From NCBI GenBank assembly GCA_965221855.1, contig CBDCSV010000006.1:1-64000 (forward strand): a stretch of 64,000 nt of DNA, in the 5' to 3' direction. The position numbers were made by a program, and so were the translations under genes. The notes beneath the pieces are model-generated. The model had not been told where the DNA came from, did no database searches, and was given only the letters and a program-made list of their open reading frames with translations. Within the stretch, counting starts at the first letter, position 1, and each line of letters starts with the position of its first letter. Below are positions 36,098 through 44,782 of this stretch, one piece after another. Origin of the DNA: JAJDXO01 sp965221855 (GTDB lineage: Bacteria > Pseudomonadota > Alphaproteobacteria > Rhodospirillales > UBA2165).

Positions 36098-37006
36098 ATG
36101 AAACGGATCGCTGTCCTCGGCGCGGGCCTCATGGGCCACGGCATCGCCCAGGTATTCCTGGCCGCCGGGCATCGGGTGGCGCTGCAGGACCCGGACCCGG
36201 ATGCGCTGGCGAGCGCGCCCGAGCGCATCCGGTCGATCTTCGATCTGCTGGAACTGGATGCCGCCCCGCTGGACGGCCTGGAGCCGACGGGCGACCTCGC
36301 GGGCGCGGTTCGCGATGCCGATCTGGTGATCGAGGCGGCGCCGGAAAAGCTGGAACTGAAGCGGCGGATATTTGCCGACCTGATCTCCATGACCGGCGGC
36401 CGGACGATCCTCGCCAGCAACACGTCCGGCCTCCCCATCGGCGAAATCGCCCGGGAGCTGGACGACGCGGGCCGGGTGATCGGCGCCCACTTCTGGAACC
36501 CGCCCCATCTGGTGCCGCTGGTGGAGGTCATCCAGGGAGACCGGACCGACCCGGCGATCGTCGAACCGGTGATGGAACTGCTGCGTTCGGTGGGCAAGAC
36601 CGCCGTCCACGTCAGGAAGGACGTGCCCGGCTTCATCGGCAACCGCCTCCAGCACGCCCTCAAGCGGGAAGCCATCGCCCTGGTGGAAAACGGCATCTGC
36701 GACGCGGAGACCGCCGACCTGGTGGTCAAGGAAGGATTCGGCATGCGGCTCGCCGTCATGGGCCCGCTGGAAAACTCCGATCTCGTCGGGCTCGACCTGA
36801 CCCTCGACATTCACCGGACGCTGCTGGCCGATCTGGACCGCTCGGCCGGACCTCAGAAACTGCTGACCGGCAAGGTGGCCGCCGGGGAGCTGGGCATGGA
36901 CGCCGGCAAGGGTTTCCGGGAATGGACGCCGGAGGAGGCGGCCGAGGCCCGGCGCCGTTTCAACGAGCATCTGGTGAAGCAGGCCCGCGCGCGGCTCAAG
37001 GGCTGA
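36098..37006 (+). CDS. 3-hydroxyacyl-CoA dehydrogenase family protein
   Basis: 302 residues. N-terminal NAD-binding domain with GAGLMGHGIA at 8-17 and ASNTSGLPI; the catalytic His is in GAHFWNPPHLVPLVEV, and the C-terminal helical domain begins VPGFIGNRLQHALKREAIALVENG. Length and pattern fit the single-domain HAD or lambda-crystallin/L-gulonate dehydrogenase branch. Probable last step of the plus-strand catabolic operon, oxidising a 3-hydroxy acid or its CoA ester. Confidence 0.93.
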   Translation: MKRIAVLGAGLMGHGIAQVFLAAGHRVALQDPDPDALASAPERIRSIFDLLELDAAPLDGLEPTGDLAGAVRDADLVIEAAPEKLELKRRIFADLISMTGGRTILASNTSGLPIGEIARELDDAGRVIGAHFWNPPHLVPLVEVIQGDRTDPAIVEPVMELLRSVGKTAVHVRKDVPGFIGNRLQHALKREAIALVENGICDAETADLVVKEGFGMRLAVMGPLENSDLVGLDLTLDIHRTLLADLDRSAGPQKLLTGKVAAGELGMDAGKGFREWTPEEAAEARRRFNEHLVKQARARLKG

Positions 37007-37019
37007 CCGGTACGGCGGA

Positions 37020-37115
37020 CTGACCCCTTCACCCTGTCCCTACCCCCTCACCCTGACCCTCTCCCCCTGAAGTAGGGGGAGAGGGAACTACTCCCTAACC
37101 CTCGCCCCCTTTGGG
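37020..37115. repeat. Left half of a dispersed repeat split by the IS1111-type element
   Basis: Reads accccctcaccctgaccctc, then ctccccctgaagtaggggga and ccctcgccccctttgggg, and breaks off at the IS boundary. The missing continuation (gagagggatgcggaggcttg and gagccttagccgaagctggg) is found on the far side of the element at about 38552-38612. Joining the two halves restores the arrangement seen intact at 50640-50780. Confidence 0.8.
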
Positions 37116-37123
37116 GAAATGGG

Positions 37124-38548
37124 ATGGACGCCTCCCACCTGCTGCTGCTGGAAGTCCGACGGAAGGGGTGGACCCTCACGGGCCGACGGCATCAAAGTAC
37201 CAATGGGGAAGAGCAAGCTCTTCACAGGCAAACCGGAGGGTCCGAGATGAAGACTAACAGAACTGTCGTGGGCGTGGATACGGCGAAACGTGTGTTCCAG
37301 TTGTACTGGATTGATATGGAGACGGGCGAGGTCATGGATCTGAAGCTGAGCCGGGCGAAGTTCCTCGAACACTTCGCCAACCGCGCGCCCTGCTTGGTCG
37401 CGATGGAGGCCTGCGGCGGCTCGCAGCACTGGGCGCGCCGGCTTGGGGAGCTCGGCCACGAGCCGCGGCTGTTGCCGGCCAAGGCGGTGCGTCCCTTTGT
37501 CATCGGCAACAAGAACGACGCGCACGACGCGCGGGCGATCTGGACGGCGGCGCGGATGCCGGGCATCAAGACCGTTGCGGTGAAGAGCGAGGAACAGCAG
37601 GCGGTCCTGGCGCTTCACCGGATGCGCCAGCAGTTGGTGAAGTTCCGCACGGCTCAGACCAACGGGCTGCGCGGCCTGCTGATGGAATATGGCGAGGTGA
37701 TGCCGCGGGGCCGGGCCGGGATGAGACAGGCGATGCCCGGCGCCCTCGCGCGGGTCTCGGAGCGGCTGCCGGCGATGGTGATCGACACGCTTCGCGAGCA
37801 GTGGGCGCGGATCGGCCGGCTCGATGAAGAGATCGGCGAGATCGAGCGGCGCATCGGGGTGTGGCACCGCGGCAATGCCGACAGCAGACGGATCGCCGAG
37901 ATTCCCGGCGTGGGCGTGCTGACCGCGACCGCCGTCGTCGCCGCGATGGGCGATCCGGCGGCGTTCCGGTCGGGCCGGGAGTTCGCCGCCTGGCTCGGCC
38001 TGGTGCCGCGCCACGACGGTACCGGCGGCCGGGTTCGCATGCTCGGCATCTCCAAGCGCGGCGACCGGTATTTGCGAACCCTGCTGATCCACGGCGCGCG
38101 CGCCGTGCTCACCAACAGCAAGGCGCCGCCCGAATGGGCGGTGCGCCTCGCCGAGCGGCGGCCGATGAACGTCGCCACCGTCGCGCTGGCCAACAAGACG
38201 GCACGCACGATCTGGGCCCTGCTGGCCCACGACCGGACGTACCAGGCGAACTACGTCGGCCGGCCGGCATAGCCGCGGCGGACGATGGAACGGCGAACCG
38301 ATAGAGGAGGTGGCCGCTGAGAGGTTGCGCAAGGCACGAAACGGAGTGATGGCAAACAGGTCGGACCGCGATCCGCCAAGCCTGAATCCCTCGAGGGGCG
38401 AGAAGCCCGTGGGGGAAATGAGGCGCGGATCGGCAGATTCCATCAGGGCCAGCGGGCACCAGGTCCCGCATCAACAGGCCGGATACAAAGCTGCAATCTG
38501 CCTGCCCGTCACACCGAAATCGGTCCTTGCGTCCCGGGAGGCGTCCAT
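37124..38548 (+). mobile_element. IS110-family element, IS1111 group, complete
   Basis: Perfect 13-base (sub)terminal inverted repeats ATGGACGCCTCCC at 37124-37136 and GGGAGGCGTCCAT at 38536-38548 bracket one intact DEDD transposase. The non-coding space is short on the left (about 110 bases) and long on the right (about 260 bases). This fits the IS1111 group, whose guide (seek/bridge) RNA lies downstream of the transposase. The exact ends lie a few bases outside the inverted repeats. The element is embedded in a dispersed palindromic repeat, a known kind of IS1111 target. Confidence 0.88.
37247..38272 (+). CDS. IS1111-group transposase (DEDD)
   Basis: 341 residues from ATG 37247 (MKTNRTVVGVDTAKRVFQLY), behind a GGAGGG site; an in-frame ATG at 37124 lies inside the inverted repeat. 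RuvC-like domain: Asp in VGVDTAK, Glu in VAMEACGGS and Asp pair in KNDAHDARAIW. The Tnp_20 domain follows, IPGVGVLTATAVVAAMGDPAAF, with the serine in SGREFAAWLGLVP. No frameshift, so it is probably functional. Confidence 0.95.
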   Translation: MKTNRTVVGVDTAKRVFQLYWIDMETGEVMDLKLSRAKFLEHFANRAPCLVAMEACGGSQHWARRLGELGHEPRLLPAKAVRPFVIGNKNDAHDARAIWTAARMPGIKTVAVKSEEQQAVLALHRMRQQLVKFRTAQTNGLRGLLMEYGEVMPRGRAGMRQAMPGALARVSERLPAMVIDTLREQWARIGRLDEEIGEIERRIGVWHRGNADSRRIAEIPGVGVLTATAVVAAMGDPAAFRSGREFAAWLGLVPRHDGTGGRVRMLGISKRGDRYLRTLLIHGARAVLTNSKAPPEWAVRLAERRPMNVATVALANKTARTIWALLAHDRTYQANYVGRPA

Positions 38549-38633
38549 ACAGAGAGGGATGCGGAGGCTTGGCGAGCTTGCGAGCCTTAGCCGAAGCTGG
38601 GTGAGGGGGATTCGATATGGCCCCGCGCGCGGC

Positions 38634-38912
38634 TCAAAGGCTACTCAGCCTGACGTAGGCCGAAAGGTCGGCGAAATGGCCGAGGAGCCGGCGCTCCGCG
38701 AGCCGGCGCCGGTCCGCGGCCCCGGCCAGGAGGGCGGGCCGCAGAACCTCGACGCAGAACCCGATGCGCGAGCCCGCGAACTGCCGCCGTGAAATTTCCC
38801 CGTCCCGGCGGCCGTGGAGCGCCAGGCGCCGTTCGGCGGCCGGGACCGGCCCGTCATACCGCCGGTGCAATTCGCCGAGCCGCCGCCAGTCACCCGGCCA
38901 ATCACCCGGCAT
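38634..38912 (-). CDS. Small hypothetical protein
   Basis: 92 residues from ATG 38912, rich in Arg, Leu and Ala (LGELHRRYDGPVPAAERRLAL, FAGSRIGFCVEVLRPALLAG). No signal peptide, domain or neighbour suggests a role. It may be a real small gene or the residue of one cut by the nearby IS, since the upstream 240 bases contain a broken reading frame. Low support. Confidence 0.35.
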   Translation of the reverse strand: MPGDWPGDWRRLGELHRRYDGPVPAAERRLALHGRRDGEISRRQFAGSRIGFCVEVLRPALLAGAADRRRLAERRLLGHFADLSAYVRLSSL

Positions 38913-38947
38913 GGCGTCCGTCCCGGAATGATGGGGGCTTTCGGAGC

Positions 38948-39141
38948 CTAGGCGCGCTTGACCCAGACCACCGGCGCGGCCCACAGCAGGGTCCTGTTCT
39001 CGATGGGCGAGGCGTTGTAGGAGACCAGGGTATAGGTGTTGGCCCGCGATCCGCTGACCAGTTTCTTGACGTGTTCTTTTCCGCTTCGACGGCGACCGTC
39101 TGGTGGTTCGGCGACCGGGCATTGATGCCGCCCGGCTTCAA
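38948..39141 (-). pseudogene. Frameshifted gene fragment
   Basis: Two overlapping minus-strand frames make one sensible sequence when joined at a gaaaag run near 39080: KPGGINARSPNHQTVAVEAE followed by EHVKKLVSGSRANTYTLVSY and then NASPIENRTLLWAAPVVWVKRA with a stop at 38948. A single indel separates them. I do not recognise the family. Together with the IS just to the left, this marks 38.3-39.2 kb as a decay zone. The 39142-39386 stretch after it holds only the tctA leader. Confidence 0.45.
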
Positions 39142-39386
39142 GAACCGTTAGAAACATCAACTTCGGCCAAAAGTCCTGACCGTATTTGCAAATCGAGCAT
39201 TGCGATCATGATCCGATTTCCCCAGTATTGTGAGAACGGTGGGATTCCCATCGCACAAATTCGGGATGCGGATCGTCGCAGGCCGATTGGTACTGACTGG
39301 AACCCGGATCCATTCGTCTCCGCGGTGTTCCGGTTTGACCGGCTCCGGCATGTTGCGGCCTGGGTTTACGGGGAGCGGAGCGCAAC

Positions 39387-41423
39387 ATGCTTGAGGCATT
39401 CATACTGGGGTTGAGCCAGGTATTCGAGTGGCCGTCCATCGGCTTCCTGTTTCTCGGCGTCTTCATCGGGATTTGGCTTGGCGCCATTCCCGGTCTCGGC
39501 GGCATCATCGGGCTGGTTCTCCTGTTGCCGTTCACCTTCGGCATGGATCCGGTGCCGGCTTTCGCCCTCCTGTTGGGGATGTTCGCCGTCACCACGACCA
39601 GTGACACCATCGCATCGGTGATGCTGGGAATTCCCGGCACCGCCGCCTCCCAGGCAACCATATTGGACGGCTACCCGCTGGCCCAAAAAGGGCATGCGTC
39701 GCGGGCATTCGGCGCCGCCTTTACCGTTTCCGCGTTCGGCGGGGTGTTCGGCGCCTTGATCCTCGCCGCGTCGCTGCCGCTCATCCTGCCCATCATCCTC
39801 GCGTTCGGGTCCCCGGAGCTCTTCATGCTGGGTGTCCTGGGCCTCGCGATGGTCGGTTCCCTCAGCGGCGGATCGATCATGAAGGGCCTGGCGGTCGCGG
39901 CGCTCGGGCTGCTGATGTCGACGATCGGGTATGCCGAGACGGTCGCCATTCCGCGTTTCTATTTCGGCACCGACTACCTCATCGACAACTTGCCTCTCAT
40001 TCCCGTGGTTCTGGGGCTCTTCGCGATTCCCGAACTCATGGAGCTTGCGACCCGCAATATCTCCATCTCCCGCGTTCCCAAGGAACAGGCCGGCGGCGGC
40101 GGGATGATCGAGGGCATCAAGGACGCATTTCGTCATTGGTGGCTCGCGACGCGGTGCGCGGCGATCGGGACCTATATCGGCATGCTGCCGGGCCTGGGCG
40201 CGGCGATTGTCGACTGGGTCGCGTACGGTCACGCCGTTCAGAGCGCAAAGGACAAATCACAGTTCGGCCAGGGTGACATTCGCGGCGTGATCGCGCCGGA
40301 AGCGGCCAACAACGCGACCAAGGGGGGCTCGTTGGTTCCGACCGTGGCGTTCGGCATTCCCGGGAGCCTGGGCGCGGCCATCCTGTTGGGAGCGCTGCTC
40401 ATCCAGGGCCTGAAGCCCGGTCCGGACATGCTGACCTCCGAATTGCACCTGACCTTCGGCATGGTGTGGATGATCGTCGTGGCCAATATCATGGCGACCG
40501 CGCTGTTGATGGTCTGGAGCCGCCAGATCGCCCGGGTCGCATTCCTCCCGGGTCATCTGATCGTCCCGGGCGTGATCCTGTTCGTCTTCATGGGCGCGTG
40601 GCTCGGGGGCTCCTCGCTCGGCGACTGGGTGACCTGCATCATCATGGGGATCGTGGGCTACACCATGAAGAAGGGCGGGTGGCCGCGGCCCCCGCTCATC
40701 CTCGCCCTCATCCTCGGCTCCATAATGGAAAATGCTTTCCAGATCAGCATGCGCGCCCACGACGGCATCGGTTGGATGGGGCGGCCCATCGTTCTCATCA
40801 TTTTTGCGCTGATCGTCCTCACCATCGTCTTTGCCGCGCGGGGCGTCATCAAGGCAAAACGTTCCGACGACGAGGGAAGCGAGCCCGATGCCGGCGAGGG
40901 CCGCGCCAAGAATCCGGTCATTTCCTGGCCCTTCTCGCTGGCATTGCTGATCATCTTCGTGGGTGCGGGATTTCACTCCCTGCAATGGCCGGATTCGGTT
41001 CAGGCGTTTCCCATTGCCATTGCCATACCGGGGGCCATATTCGCGGCCTTCACCTTCTATTTCGATACCCGGGAATATCGGGCGGCGACATCGATGAACG
41101 GCGGCCTCGGCGGGGCGATCGCCGTGGGCTCCGAGCAGGCGGTCCTGGCGAAATCGGCGGCATTCTTCGGCTACCTGGTGCTGATGCTGCTGATCATGCT
41201 CGTGGTCGGCCAGAAACTGGCCATTCCAATATTCATAGCCGCCTACCTCATTCGTTGGGGAGGGTATTCCCGGCGCGTCGCCCTGTTGTATGCGGCCGGC
41301 GGCTGGTTGTTCCTGGTTGGCTTTTACGAGCGGATCATGCACCTGAGCTTCCATCATTCCTATCTGAAGATCTGGCTTCCGGAGATTCTGCCCGACACCT
41401 TCCCGTTCTGGCTGGTCGTCTAG
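39387..41423 (+). CDS. Tripartite tricarboxylate transporter permease, TctA-TctB fusion
   Basis: 678 residues. About 1-500 is TctA, the large permease (12 or so membrane segments) with the family signatures GLGGIIGLVLLLPFTFGMDP, MLGIPGTAASQATILDGYPL, GLGAAIVDWVAYGHA and EAANNATKGGSLVPT. After a charged linker (about 490-508, KRSDDEGSEPDAGEG) about 170 residues with four further segments match TctB, normally a separate protein. No TctC periplasmic binding protein gene is adjacent. Probable uptake of a di/tricarboxylate for the neighbouring catabolic genes. Confidence 0.92.
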   Translation: MLEAFILGLSQVFEWPSIGFLFLGVFIGIWLGAIPGLGGIIGLVLLLPFTFGMDPVPAFALLLGMFAVTTTSDTIASVMLGIPGTAASQATILDGYPLAQKGHASRAFGAAFTVSAFGGVFGALILAASLPLILPIILAFGSPELFMLGVLGLAMVGSLSGGSIMKGLAVAALGLLMSTIGYAETVAIPRFYFGTDYLIDNLPLIPVVLGLFAIPELMELATRNISISRVPKEQAGGGGMIEGIKDAFRHWWLATRCAAIGTYIGMLPGLGAAIVDWVAYGHAVQSAKDKSQFGQGDIRGVIAPEAANNATKGGSLVPTVAFGIPGSLGAAILLGALLIQGLKPGPDMLTSELHLTFGMVWMIVVANIMATALLMVWSRQIARVAFLPGHLIVPGVILFVFMGAWLGGSSLGDWVTCIIMGIVGYTMKKGGWPRPPLILALILGSIMENAFQISMRAHDGIGWMGRPIVLIIFALIVLTIVFAARGVIKAKRSDDEGSEPDAGEGRAKNPVISWPFSLALLIIFVGAGFHSLQWPDSVQAFPIAIAIPGAIFAAFTFYFDTREYRAATSMNGGLGGAIAVGSEQAVLAKSAAFFGYLVLMLLIMLVVGQKLAIPIFIAAYLIRWGGYSRRVALLYAAGGWLFLVGFYERIMHLSFHHSYLKIWLPEILPDTFPFWLVV

Positions 41424-41499
41424 GGCGCGATGACTCGATTGGGAATCGAAAGGCGATTCCCTTGGTTGGTTTGAGCTGATTCCTTGTTGTGGTGCCGTC

Positions 41500-41640
41500 A
41501 CAAAATCCCCCTCACCCAGCTACGGCTAAGGCTCGCAGGCTCGCCAAGCCTCCGCATCCCTCTCCCCCTGACGGGGGCGAGGGAGCACTTGTCCCCTCTC
41601 CCCCTCGTAGGGGGAGAGGGTTAGGGTGAGGGGGTGCGGT
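41500..41640. repeat. Dispersed palindromic repeat
   Basis: CT-rich repeat copy: tcacccagctacggctaagg, ctctccccctgacgggggcg and a hairpin ctctccccctcgtaggggga ending gggttagggtgagggggt. It is preceded at 41423-41450 by gggcgcgatgactcgattgg, a variant of the module after the Rieske stop. The 41641-41721 remainder is the pyrD leader. Confidence 0.75.
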
Positions 41641-41721
41641 TCCGGCGCCCGGGGAAGCCGCGCCATGGCGCCGATGGAAATCCGCGTCTATAAGAAGGCG
41701 CGGAGTTCAACGGGATGATCC

Positions 41722-42786
41722 ATGTTGCCCATATTTGACCGCGCCGGCGTTTGGGCGCTCCACAAACTGGATGCGGAGACCGCTCACAATCTCGCAATTA
41801 CGGCGCTGAAATGGGGCGTGGCGGGAAGCCGGCCGTCCGCCGACGACGAAATCCTCTCGTCCCGGATATGGGGAAGGGGGTTCAGGAATCCCATCGGCTT
41901 GGCCGCCGGGTTCGACAAGAATTGCGCCGCCCTCCGGGGCCTCATGTCACTCGGTTTCGGATTTATCGAGGTCGGTACGGTCACGCCCAGGCCGCAGCCC
42001 GGCAATCCGAAGCCCAGATTGTTCCGGCTGGATGAAGACCGGGCCATCATCAATCGCCTGGGCTTCAACAATGACGGTCTCGACCCATTCGTTTCCAGGC
42101 TTTCGGCCCGGCCCCGGAACGGCGTCGTCATCGTCGGCGCCAATGTCGGCGCGAACAAGGAGTCGCCGGACCGCATCAGGGATTACGCGGACGGCGCGCG
42201 GGCGGTGGCGCCTCACGCGGACTATATGGTCGTCAACGTCTCCTCGCCGAATACGCCCGGCCTCAGATCGCTGCAGACCCTGGACAACCTGACCCGGATT
42301 TTCGACGGCGTCCGGGAGGCCCGCCGCGAGGCGGGCGCCGACGGCGTGCCTGTGGTCCTCAAGCTGGCGCCGGATCTCGACCGAGACGAGCTGCACGCCA
42401 TCTGCGAATTCGCGGTGGACCGGTCGGTGGAAGGCATTGTCGCCACCAATACGACCATCGAGCGGCCGGCCGGTCTGGCCAGCCGGCACCGCTCGGAGGC
42501 GGGGGGCCTTTCCGGCGCGCCTCTCTTCGAGCGTTCAACCGAGGTCGTGGCGGACATCTACCGCCGGACCGGCGGCGCCATACCCATCGTCGGCGTCGGC
42601 GGAATCGCTTCGGCTGAGCACGCTTATCGAAAAATCAGGGCGGGGGCGTCGCTGGTGCAAATCTACTCGGCGCTGATTTTCCACGGGCCGGGCATCGTGT
42701 CCGAAATCTCGCGGGAGCTCGCGCGGCTGCTTCGGGAAGACGGTTTCACCGGATTGGAACAGGCGGTCGGAATCGATACCGAATAG
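41722..42786 (+). CDS. pyrD: Dihydroorotate dehydrogenase (quinone), class 2
   Basis: 354 residues. Inner-membrane-associated flavoenzyme of pyrimidine synthesis, oxidising dihydroorotate with a quinone. Seen: the N-terminal amphipathic helix typical of class 2 (DRAGVWALHKLDAETAHNLA), GLAAGFDKN, INRLGFNNDG, NVSSPNTPGLR with the catalytic Ser, LKLAPDL, VATNTTIERP and VGVGGIASAEHAY. Another ATG overlaps out of frame just upstream. Its end lies 5 bases from the convergent nadK. Confidence 0.97.
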   Translation: MLPIFDRAGVWALHKLDAETAHNLAITALKWGVAGSRPSADDEILSSRIWGRGFRNPIGLAAGFDKNCAALRGLMSLGFGFIEVGTVTPRPQPGNPKPRLFRLDEDRAIINRLGFNNDGLDPFVSRLSARPRNGVVIVGANVGANKESPDRIRDYADGARAVAPHADYMVVNVSSPNTPGLRSLQTLDNLTRIFDGVREARREAGADGVPVVLKLAPDLDRDELHAICEFAVDRSVEGIVATNTTIERPAGLASRHRSEAGGLSGAPLFERSTEVVADIYRRTGGAIPIVGVGGIASAEHAYRKIRAGASLVQIYSALIFHGPGIVSEISRELARLLREDGFTGLEQAVGIDTE

Positions 42787-42791
42787 GGCCG

Positions 42792-43562
42792 TTACACGGA
42801 AACGAACTGCTCGGTCAGGATTCGTTCCTCCAGATTGTGCTCCGGATCGAACACCAGGGTCGGGGCCGGGCTGCTTGTCGCCCTGACCTCGACGGAAACC
42901 ACATCGCGAATTTCGGTGAAATCCGCGACGGCGCTGGCCGGCCGGAGTTCGTGGTCGAGAATCTCGAAGGTAACCACCGCGTTCTGCGGCAGCAGCGCTC
43001 CGCGCCAATGCCGGGGCCGGAACGCGCTGATGGGCGTCAGGCCGAGCAGCCCCGCGCCGAGGGGGATGATCGGGCCGTGGGCGGAGAGATTGTAGGCGGT
43101 GCTGCCGGCCGGCGTGCAGACCAGGACGCCGTCGCAAATCAGCTCCTCCAGCCGCACCACGCCGTCCAGCTTTATCCGGACCTTGGCGGCGAGCCGGGTT
43201 TCCCTGTGCAGCGACACTTCGTTGACGGCCAGCGCTTCGTGCGTCGCCCCGTCCGCGGCGGTCGCCGACATGTGAAGGGGCTGAAGCTCGATCGCCTCCG
43301 CCTTCCGCAGCCGCTCCAGCAGGCCCTCCTCCCGGTACTCGTTCATCAGGAACCCGACGGAGCCCAGGTTCATCCCGAATATGGGAATTTGCCTTTCCAT
43401 GAAGCGGTGAAGGGTCGAGAGCATGAAGCCGTCGCCGCCGATGGCGACGATCAGGTCGGCCTCCTCGGCGTCGGCGGTGGGATATTGCCCGGAAAGGCGT
43501 TCCAGGGCGGCGGCCGCCTCGGCGTGGTCGTCCGCGACTATCGACAGTGAATTGAAGTCCAT
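42792..43562 (-). CDS. nadK: NAD kinase
   Basis: 256 residues, the short alphaproteobacterial form. Seen: GGDGFMLSTLH (the GGDG loop), GMNLGSVGFLMNEY, NEVSLHRE, and the substrate-binding CTPAGSTAYNLSAHGPI. It phosphorylates NAD to NADP with ATP or polyphosphate. It follows moaA on the same strand with 28 bases between, so they may share a transcript. Confidence 0.96.
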   Translation of the reverse strand: MDFNSLSIVADDHAEAAAALERLSGQYPTADAEEADLIVAIGGDGFMLSTLHRFMERQIPIFGMNLGSVGFLMNEYREEGLLERLRKAEAIELQPLHMSATAADGATHEALAVNEVSLHRETRLAAKVRIKLDGVVRLEELICDGVLVCTPAGSTAYNLSAHGPIIPLGAGLLGLTPISAFRPRHWRGALLPQNAVVTFEILDHELRPASAVADFTEIRDVVSVEVRATSSPAPTLVFDPEHNLEERILTEQFVSV

Positions 43563-43590
43563 GGCGGGTGATCCGGTGGGCGGGCCGCCG

Positions 43591-44589
43591 CTACCCGCCC
43601 GTTACGCTCATGTGCCGGCCGACCGCCGGATCGGCGCCGGCCCGGTCGATGACGAAGTCATGGCCCTTCGGCTTGCGCCCGATGGCCTCGTCGATGGCGT
43701 CCATCAGGAGGCCGTCCCCCTCGCTCATTCTGAGGGGCGTCCTGAGATCGGCGGCATCCTCCTGGCCCAGGCACATGTAGAGCGTTCCCGTGCAGGTCAG
43801 CCGCACCCGGTTGCAGCTTTCACAGAAGTTATGGGTCAGCGGGGTGATGAAGCCGAGCCGTTTGCCGGTTTCCTTGACCGTCACATATCTGGCCGGCCCG
43901 CCGGTTTGATAATCGGTCTCTTCGAGGGTCCATCGCCGCTCGAGGTGCTCGCGGACGGCGCTCAGGGGCAGGTACCGGTCCGTGCGGTCCTCGTCGATTT
44001 CGCCGAGGGGCATGGTTTCGATGAAGGTGAGATCGAAGTCCTCGCGGCCGGTCCATTCCACGAGATCGTCCAACTCGTCGTCGTTGTAGCCCTTCAGCGC
44101 GACGGCGTTGATCTTGATCTCGAGGCCCGCCGACTTGGCGGCCTCCAGCCCGCGCATGACGTCATCCAGCCGTCCCCAGCGGGTCACGTCGTTGAATTTG
44201 CCCGGATCGAGGGAGTCGAGGGAGACGTTGATGCGCCGGACGCCGCAGCCGTAAAGCTCGTCGGCGAATTCGGCGAGCCGGCTCCCGTTGGTCGTCAGCG
44301 TGAGTTCCCTGAGACCGCCGGTACCCAGGTGCCGGCCGAGATTCCGGAATAGCGACATGACGTTCCGGCGGACCAGCGGCTCCCCGCCGGTAATCCGAAG
44401 CTTGTCGACGCCGCGCCGGATGAATGCCGCGCAGAGACGCTCGAGTTCCTCGAGGGTCAGCAGGTCCGACTTCGGCAGAAACGTCATGTTTTCCGACATG
44501 CAATAGACGCACCGGTAGTTGCACCGGTCCGTGACCGATACCCTGAGGTACGAAACCGTCCTGCCAAAAGGATCAATTAGGCTCGACAT
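43591..44589 (-). CDS. moaA: GTP 3',8-cyclase (molybdenum cofactor biosynthesis)
   Basis: 332 residues from ATG 44589 (MSSLIDPFGR); an upstream ATG at 44631 is weaker. Radical SAM enzyme making the first Moco intermediate from GTP. The N-terminal cluster motif is C23xxxC27xxC30 (CNYRCVYC). The C-terminal cluster motif begins CESCNRVRLTCTGTLYMCLG, and the chain ends with the conserved VTGG. Related Moco genes fdhD and mobA lie on the other side of the restriction-modification gene. Confidence 0.96.
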   Translation of the reverse strand: MSSLIDPFGRTVSYLRVSVTDRCNYRCVYCMSENMTFLPKSDLLTLEELERLCAAFIRRGVDKLRITGGEPLVRRNVMSLFRNLGRHLGTGGLRELTLTTNGSRLAEFADELYGCGVRRINVSLDSLDPGKFNDVTRWGRLDDVMRGLEAAKSAGLEIKINAVALKGYNDDELDDLVEWTGREDFDLTFIETMPLGEIDEDRTDRYLPLSAVREHLERRWTLEETDYQTGGPARYVTVKETGKRLGFITPLTHNFCESCNRVRLTCTGTLYMCLGQEDAADLRTPLRMSEGDGLLMDAIDEAIGRKPKGHDFVIDRAGADPAVGRHMSVTGG

Positions 44590-44782
44590 CTTCGCGGCAA
44601 CCCGAACTGACGACAAACCCCCGGCGCCCATCCGGCAATTTCCGGGGTGCGCCTAACATATGCCCGCGCCGGCCGATTGTCATCCCCAACGAATTTGTGG
44701 GGAAATCGGGCGTGAACCTCGCGGGGAGGGCGGCCCTTACGCGGCGGGACCGAGGAAACGCCGACGGCCGGGGGAAATAAGC

